DNA from: Costus lasius
Lineage: Eukaryota; Streptophyta; Magnoliopsida; Zingiberales; Costaceae
Length of the DNA: 64,000 bases
Direction: 5' to 3'
NCBI GenBank assembly: GCA_027563935.2
Contig: CM050454.1
Coordinates: 21,449,501-21,513,500 of the forward strand
Shown here: one piece after another, positions 57,599 through 64,000 of the stretch
Numbering within the stretch: position 1 is the stretch's first letter
Layout of the letters: each line of letters opens with the position of its first letter
Position numbers and translations under genes: made by a program
The notes under the pieces: model-generated
Seen by the model: the letters and a program-made list of their open reading frames with translations, nothing else
Told to the model about the DNA's origin: nothing
The model's database searches: none

Positions 57599-59060
57599 TG
57601 ATAGGGCCTGAACGGCTGCTACCGCAAGTGCACGGTCTATCGCGTAATATAATAAGTATCGATTCCACGAGGACTAGGGGTCAAGTACTAACTGATCAGT
57701 CAACTAGTAGCTAGGTTAACAATTAATGGAGAAGTGGCTAATATCCTAGTGCAAGAGATTAAACTAAAGCAAATGAAATCAAACAGGGCAGAGAACAAAA
57801 CAATCGGGGCTTTAAGTCTATGAGAGAGAATCGAGGTATCGGGTTTCACTGCACTGAAACATGAAGAAATATTAAGGCTTGATGTTCTAATAGAGTTTTA
57901 TCTAAGTTTTCAAGGTAATCCTTCCTAGGGTACAGACGCACTCCCTCTCAGGACACGGTCCGGTATCCGACTTAACCCAAGTCTCCTACTCTCGTGGCTT
58001 ACCGGGTTAAGCGGATCCAATGGGTTCTGTGAAGGATTAGGGTTCCTCGGGTGATTTCGAGTGCTCTCGCCAAACGAAATCACCAGTCCAGTCTAAGGGG
58101 TTCCGATGATTGTGATTCACCTCTCAGTCCATCACACAACATCTAAAGCATGCATACATATGGCCAGTACATAAACATGAATGAAAACATCCTAGACATG
58201 AATAAGAACAAAGACAAATAGAGAAATATATATATATATCAAGTCAAAATATTCAACATTCATACAGTGGGCTACGCCCAAACCCCGAAAAGAGAGTTTA
58301 CGCTATCATATACATCATGAAATACATCAAATCTCTCATGCAAATGAAATCAAACCAAAGGGAAGGGTAGATCCTTGATGGGAGAAGGTCGAGCATGAAG
58401 ATCCACATTGGAACGGAGGAAGAATCGCGCCGGAATAGTGTTGTCGCCCAGAAAATCACCCCAAAACCCTAGGTTGTCGCCCTTTTGCTTCCTTCTCCCC
58501 AACCGCTTGATCAAATCCGATGATTCTGGTCCCAAAACGTGCGTAGCTAAGTTAGAAAGGTCTCCTCCAAATTTCAGCAAAATCCGCTTCAAAAATAGAA
58601 AGTTATGGGAGAAAAACCGGGGGCCTGTCGAAGCTGCGCGGGACGATGCACAGCCGTGCATGGATGTGCCCGTGTACGGCTCGGTGGCTGGAAAACTTAC
58701 TCTTCATGGCCGTGCATGGATGCACACCCATGCCCATGTATGGCTCGGTGAAGCCTGGAGTGGTTAGCTCATGCACGGCCATGCATAGATACACACCCAT
58801 GGCCGTGAAGAGTGTAGAGGACTCCGATTGGACTGAAATTTCACATGTAGTTTCGTCTCATCATAAGGAATTGTCCCATATCTTCAGATCTTCCAAATTC
58901 CACCAATTTTGAGGCAAAATACCTACATTTCAATAAAACAGAGGAAAAGTGAAGGTTCTGAAGAATATGAAACATTTAAGTGTATAAATGAGACGAAACA
59001 TGCAATTTAGTCCAAAATAATAATGTAAAAATAATTAAAATAGTAAATTAAAAATAAATA
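57599..59060 (-). mobile_element. Athila-like LTR E, truncating element B
   Basis: On the minus strand it ends ACCGTGCACTTGCGG...CCCTATCA at 57599, paralleling the end of element A LTRs. It begins near 59060, where TATTTTGGACTAAATTGCATG and CTTCACTTTTCCTCTGTTTTATTG parallel the first 150 bp of the A LTR. It holds three repeats of a GGCCGTGCATGGATGCACACCCATG-type block, quoted here in parts: GCCGTGCATGGATG (58653), GGCCGTGCATGGATGC (58709) and CACGGCCATGCATAG (58773). No primer site or coding sequence is attached. The right boundary is approximate. Confidence 0.6.
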
Positions 59061-59499
59061 AAATGATAATTTAAATAAATAATTAAAATAATAAGTAAAA
59101 AATATTTAAAATGGATAATTAAAAATTAGGGTTAAGGGAGCGAGGGGCTAGCAGAGGCGAATAGAGAAGGGGGCAAGGGGTCACTGGTAGTGGACAAGTG
59201 AAGGGGCTATTGGAGGCGAACAGGGAGGGGGTGGTGGGACAACCAGAGGTAGACAAAGGGAAGGGGGCAGCGGGGCAGACATGAGGAGGGAGGGCGGAAA
59301 GGTGGCCATGGTGGAGTCATGCTAGCCAAGGGGAGTCGTCACATGCTTATGATTGGAAAAGCTAGAGGGGGAAGCTACTCCAACCCCCCAACCCCTACAG
59401 TTGAAAATTTAGCTTGTAGGAATATTCCAAACACGCGGATTCCTTGGCCTTTAATTTCTCATGTAAATAGTTAACCTTCATGGTAACTAATAAATAAAT
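59061..59499. other. AT-rich edge then purine-rich GC block
   Basis: No supported gene. 59120-59400 is rich in GAGGGGGC/AGGGGCTA words, similar in style to the centre of the hAT-like element near 28960-29030; whether the two are related is unclear. Confidence 0.4.
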
Positions 59500-59924
59500 A
59501 AATAATAATAATATTAGAACATGAGGTGTAACCATGTCTCTAATATTATTATTAAATATATAAAATATTATTAAATAATTAAAATATGGGTTAGTGGTCT
59601 GCTAGAATTTGATCCAGATCATTTATAAATACAAGTTGTGTCATGACATTCTTTAATGGCAAGAAAGTCATGTGATTGAGCAACCCATTGTGAGAGAGGT
59701 CCTATGCTTGGCAAACATCGAGGCTACACCATCTAAGTGGTTTGTTGGAGATGAACATTTCTTGCATGACGTGGAGTAAAGGAGAATTGTTGTGCATGAT
59801 AAACTGAAGATAACAATGACTAGAGGTATGTTGATATAACATTACGCTTTCATATATTATTTAATTATTAGATATGTATTTTATTTTTCGCATGTCTTAC
59901 CGTTGGTATAAGAGTGGTTATTTG

Positions 59925-60984
59925 CTTCTATCTTGTTGATATTAAAAAAAAATTGAGATTGATTTCTTATTTTTGAATTATTTATGATTTAAGGAAATTA
60001 TTTACACCACTATACTTGTGTCTTAGGGGTAGATGCTACCTAATGAAATTTATTTTGGATGTACATGATCAGTGCTACCCGAATCCATTTTGGATATATG
60101 GATAATGCATTACCCGAAATGATCTTTGGGCGTGCTCGATTAGTGATATCTAAAATTTTTTTCCTTGGATGTGCGTCATCCCTAAAGCATTGTTGAGTGT
60201 CTATAATGATCTAGGATAAACACTAAGTATTCTATCATTTCTCTTGAAATATGAAGTTGAAATATTTATGTCAATTGATAGAATATTTTTGTCATTTTCT
60301 CTAATCATGTATTTAAGAATTATTATGCGTTCTTGGTAGATATTCTAATCTAACGGCATGTAATTATTGAACTATGCAATTTTTTAGTTTAAATTTCCAT
60401 CATATATTTTGAAAATTTAATATGCATTATAGTTCAATTTATGGATAGTTTATTTATACAAAAAATCTAGTGCAATATCATTTATGAATATGTAGAATTG
60501 TTGCTATAATCTTTTTTTTTGGTTACTTGGGTAAATTAAGATTTATATAACTTTAATTAATTAAAGAGTAGCTGCAACATCTTTAATTATATTAAATTAT
60601 ACATGGGTCTAGGATAACATCTAATAGGATGAGTTCAATGGTGATTAGTTATATTTAATATAATAAGAATTATCCCACATAATTTTTTATTATAATTTAT
60701 ATAATTAATTAGTATGAAATATCAAGTTATTTTTCTTAATTTTCCATAGGGATTAAGAAAAGGAATATAATTTGATATGTTCATAATAAAACAACATGTG
60801 TGAATTTGATTAAAACTTAGTCCACAAATAATTTTAATTATTATTTAATTCATGAATATAAAATTATGTACCATGTTTTTACATTGGTAAATACATGTAT
60901 TTGCGTTTTTGCCTCAAATTATTTCTTTAATATAAGTATGTATATTTTAATTGATGTAGTTATACAACCTATGAATTTTTTTTG
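59925..60984 (+). other. Leader of element F
   Basis: AT-rich and non-coding. GATCTTTGGGCGTGCTCGAT/GATGTACATGATCAGTG-like words repeat around 60055-60180. No gene. Confidence 0.4.
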
Positions 60985-61720
60985 ATATCAAATGTGAAAT
61001 TCTTGAACTCAATAGTGATAACTATAAAATTTGGGGAAAAAGAATTCTTCTCCAATTAGAATGGATGGACATTGATTATACTATCCATAAAAATGAACCA
61101 CATGCACCTTCTAATTCTAGCACTCAGGCTGAAATTATTCTTTATGAATGTTTGGAGTGATTAAATTGCCTTAGCATAATGTACATAAAGACAAAGATAA
61201 ATGATAGTATATGTGGTTCTATCGGAGAGTGTAATTATATTAGAGAGTTATTGAAGGCTATTGATGAACAATTTAAGTCTTCTAACAAAGCCCTTGCTAG
61301 CACCCTAATGACAAAGTTGTCATCAATGAAGCTCGCAAGTGTAAAAGGTGTGTATGAGAACATCATGCAAATGAGGCATATTGCGGCTCAATTATAGGCT
61401 CTTGAAAGTGAGATGTTTGAATCCTTCCTTGTGCATTATACTCAATTCTTTGCCACCTCAATATGTACCTTTAAAAATATCTTATAACACACATAAAGAT
61501 AAATGGTCAATTAATAAGCTTTTAACCATGTGTGTTCAAGAGGAAGAGAGGTTGGCGATGAAATTAGGTGAAAGTGCATATATGACAGTAACAGGAAATA
61601 ATAAAATATAAGTTAAACAAAAGAGGAAAAGTGTGATACTAGTCCAATCTGATGCCAAAAAGGAAATCAAATATTTTTTTTGTAAAAAGAAGCAACATGT
61701 AATAAAGGACTATATTAAAC
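60985..61720 (+). pseudogene. Gag of element F
   Basis: Frame pieces show NYKIWGKRILLQLEWMDIDY near the start, then LASTLMTKLSSMKLASVKGVYE and MRHIAAQL, then LPPQYVPLKISYNTHKDKW. These are the usual blocks of a UBN2-type Copia Gag. The knuckle reads FFCKKKQHVIKDY, with one Cys kept and the last replaced by Tyr. Several stops and a frame change after 61397 are present. Confidence 0.82.
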
Positions 61721-62960
61721 ATAAAGTTTGGCTTGAAAAGAAAGATAATTATATCTCATTTATTTGTTATGAATCTAATATGGTAGAAGTACATTATAAC
61801 ACTTTGTGGATTGATTCCAGTTCTACAATCCATGTCTCTAATACCTTGTAGGACTTTCTAAGCCACAAGAAGCCAATCGGCAGTGAACAATGTATCTATT
61901 CAGGCAATAAGATACAATCACATGTGGAAGCTGTTGGAACAATGATTGATGGTTTTTTTCTCAAATTAACTCACAAAATAATGCATGCTAATGCTGAGAT
62001 TAAAAGATGTATTATAAATGAAAATTCCTCTATGTTGTGGCACCGAAGATTAGGGCATATTTTTGTTATAAAAAAATAAAAGATTGGTAAATAATAAAAT
62101 AGTTATTGCACTAGATTTTAATGATCTTGATACTTGTGTTGACTGCATAAGGGGAAAGCAGACCAATAAGAAAAAGAAAGATGCCAAGAGGAGTTCAGAT
62201 ATATTAGAAATTATATATACTGATATTTGTAATCCAAAAATTGATTCTTGTGGTAAAAAAAAAAAAAATACTTTATCACTTTCATAAATGATTATTTTTT
62301 GATACATGTATCTCTACATGCTTTATAACAAAAGTGAAGCACTAGATAATTTTAAAGTATTTAAAGAAGAAGTAGAGAAACAATGTGGTAAACAAATAAA
62401 AATCATAAAATTAGATAGAGGTGCAAAATACTATGGTAAATACACTGAGAATGGACAAGCACCGAGTCCATTTGCTAAATTTCTTCAAGAGCATGGGATA
62501 ATGACATAATACATTATCCTAGGTTCACCTAATCAAAATGGTGTGGTAGAAAAAAGAAACATGACATTATTGAACATGCTACAAAATATGCTTTGTAGCT
62601 CTAAACTTCCCAAATCATTATGGACTGAAACTCTTAAAACAATAGTGTATATATTAAATTGCGTTCCAACCAAAGCTATTTCTAATACACCATTTGAATT
62701 ATGGAAATGTTGAAAACCAAGTTTGAGACATATATGCATTTGGGGATGCCCATTCAAACTATAGTTTATAATCCAAATGGGAAGAAGTTGGACCCAAGGA
62801 CTATAAGAGGGTATTTCGTTGGATCCGCTAAAAAGTCTAAGGGATACAAGTTTTATTTATTATCTATCATATAACATTAAGTTTGTGGAATTAATTATTG
62901 AAAGTGACTTGATTAGTGAAAGTGATCTATCTCATGGCTTAGTTCATGAGAAAGACATTT
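61721..62960 (+). pseudogene. Protease and integrase of element F
   Basis: The protease motif is LWIDSSSTIHVS: the Asp stays but the Gly of D(S/T)G is lost. LWHRRLGHI and CVDCIRGKQTNK give the zinc module. The DDE core keeps TDICNP, KLDRGAKYYG and NQNGVVEKRN. LPKSLWTETLKTIVYILNC and CWGCPF-like words follow. At least six stops and several frame changes are visible. It is inactive. Confidence 0.85.
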
Positions 62961-63184
62961 ATGATAATCTTGCTCCTTAATGTCAAACGAGTGTTGAACA
63001 ATCAACTAATAAAACACCACAAATTATTGCCAATGATAGTTTAGTAGATCCAATAGTTCCACAAATATTAAAAAATATGGAGCAACCAGTTGAGCAACAT
63101 TCCTCAGGAAACTCCCTAGGAAAATGTTAACACAACATTAAGAAGATCAACTAGAGAGAGGAGATCAATAATACCTAATGATTA

Positions 63185-63594
63185 TGTAATACCTTGAGTT
63201 TAGTTCCATATTAGAAGTGGGAGAAAATGTTATATGGTATATAAGGCTTAGTGGGTTTGCTATTGTTAACTGGGCTTAAGTATTTTAATAAATTGGGCCA
63301 CGTTGTAAATCGGCTCACCAAGTTAATGAATAGTTTGTGTACTAAACGGGTCATAACAAATGGTATCAGAGCAAAAACTTAATCCTAAGCATGGTGAGAG
63401 GCCAATAGGAAAGGGCTACCGAAGATGATAGAGCCGCTATTGGGCTTACCTCACATGTTGCCGACTAAGGGATGGTGGACTTGACGTGGGCTTGCTATTG
63501 TTAACTTGGGCTTTAGCATTTTAATAAATTGGGCCACGTTGTAAATTGGTGCACCAAGTTAATGAATAGTTTGCTTACTAAGCGGGTCATAACA
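63185..63594 (+). mobile_element. TRIM-like element with 5-bp target duplication GATTA
   Basis: GATTA at 63180-63184 and 63595-63599 brackets 410 bp that start TGTAATACC and end TCATAACA. The 5' terminal repeat is 63185-63358 (174 bp). Two bases later comes TGGTATCAGAGCA (63361-63373), a perfect initiator-Met primer site. The 3' repeat 63487-63594 matches 63252-63358, so its first part is missing. There is no coding capacity. The Copia frame closes in phase when the insert and one GATTA are removed. Confidence 0.8.
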
Positions 63595-63798
63595 GATTAT
63601 ATTGTGTATCTACAAGAATTTGATTTCATTGTTGGAGCCGAAAATGATCCTGAAATATTTTCACAAGCTATGAGTTATAATAAATCTATATTGTGCAGAT
63701 TATATTATGTATCTACAAGAATTTGATTTCAATGTTGGAGCCGAAAATGATCCTGAAATATTTTCACAAGCTATGAGTTATAATAAATCTATATTGTG
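63593..63798. repeat. 103-bp tandem duplication in element F
   Basis: CAGATTATATTGTGTATC (63593) and CAGATTATATTATGTATC (63696) start two copies that differ at only a few positions. The second copy carries the CA that belongs to the tip of the TRIM-like insertion, so the duplication seems younger than that insertion. Confidence 0.85.
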
Positions 63799-64000
63799 GT
63801 ATGATACCATGTAGGATGAGATGAATTCAATGACAGTTAACAATGTCCAAGATCTTATCATATTGCCAAATAGTGCAAAAGCCATTGATTGTAAATGAGT
63901 CTTTAAAACAAAAAAAAAAGACTCATTAGGCAACGTTGAGAGATAGAAGGCTAGACTTGTAGCTAAAGGATTTACTCAATAAGAAGGAATTGACTATATG

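Larger units (their letters stand above)
59500..64000 (+). mobile_element. Copia retrotransposon F, decayed, runs off the window
   Basis: Gag, protease, integrase and the start of RT are recognisable in order from about 60985 to 64000, so the right end lies outside. The 5' LTR probably lies around 59500-59908 and a worn primer site TGGTATAAGAG at about 59914, but I could not fix the LTR start. The frames carry many stops. A TRIM-like element and a 103-bp duplication sit between integrase and RT. Confidence 0.85.
63130..64000 (+). pseudogene. Linker and start of RT of element F, split by a TRIM-like insertion
   Basis: LRRSTRERRSIIPNDY ends at 63184. After the insertion the frame resumes with DYIVYLQEFDFIVGAENDPEIFSQAMSYNKS (in two stretches), then KAIDCK, VFKTKKKDSLGNVER and KARLVAKGFTQ, the conserved entry to Copia RT. 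Stops interrupt it at WVF, Y-K and Q-E positions. The palm motif would lie beyond 64000. Confidence 0.85.

Noticed and set aside
48146..59060. 48146-49957 and 57599-59060 as the LTR pair of one element
   Set aside because: Both have Athila-like ends, but their sequences do not align beyond GCAAGTGCACGG, and no primer site lies next to 57599.
63361..63373. tRNA gene fragment
   Set aside because: The 13-bp match to the initiator tRNA is a primer-binding site next to a terminal repeat, not a tRNA gene.
63185..63594. Cassandra-type TRIM carrying 5S rRNA
   Set aside because: The size and primer site fit, but I see no 5S promoter or rRNA words in the repeat.

Overview
This window reads as plant nuclear DNA, most likely from a monocot with a repeat-rich genome. 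The evidence is a plant-only CBL-interacting protein kinase (CIPK) whose first half is strongly GC-rich and whose second half is not (a 5'-3' gradient typical of monocots), a decayed AGO4-type Argonaute, and plant-type Copia, Athila-like Gypsy, hAT and LINE elements. The species cannot be named from sequence alone. All coordinates and alignments were made by eye.

Only one gene looks intact: the intronless CIPK at 15048-16517 on the minus strand. Left of it lie AT-rich DNA, a small hAT MITE (2020-2278), two tandem-repeat fields (5225-5880 and 5921-6664), an intronless AGO4 pseudogene (7370-8475, minus), a 68-bp satellite (8811-9155), a pyrimidine-rich block (9178-10240) and a 2.5-kb solo LTR-like element with a perfect 5-bp target duplication (10755-13262).

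Right of the kinase almost everything is nested transposons. (i) 18328-29243 is a three-layer stack: a hAT-like element split by a 10-kb Copia-type element (C, 18759-28867), itself split by a 6.3-kb non-autonomous Athila-like element (A, 20352-26616). (ii) 30799-36491 is a decayed Copia element (G) with both LTRs. (iii) 40836-44800 is a minus-strand LINE interrupted by a solo LTR (42949-44088) and by a PIF/Harbinger-like MITE carrying a GC-rich minisatellite (M2, 41250-42510). A smaller relative, M1, lies at 38387-38906. (iv) 46266-48145 is the 3' end of another LTR element (K). (v) 48146-57598 is a long minus-strand Athila-like element (B) with 3' LTR, env-position ORF, integrase, RT, protease and gag tail, cut off by a foreign LTR (E, 57599 to about 59060). 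(vi) About 59500-64000 is a decayed Copia element (F) running off the window, with a 410-bp TRIM-like element inside it (63185-63594).

No transposon reading frame is intact. Each has in-frame stops, frameshifts, deletions or lost catalytic residues, so these are relics. The most unusual pattern is that several Athila-like LTRs carry clusters of short palindromes built on CCGTAAT/CCGTGA half-sites. Element B has a second cluster inside the element, just upstream of its env-position ORF, which looks like an internal promoter. Second is the conserved but functionless-looking reading frame with an intact zinc knuckle that is the only protein frame of element A.
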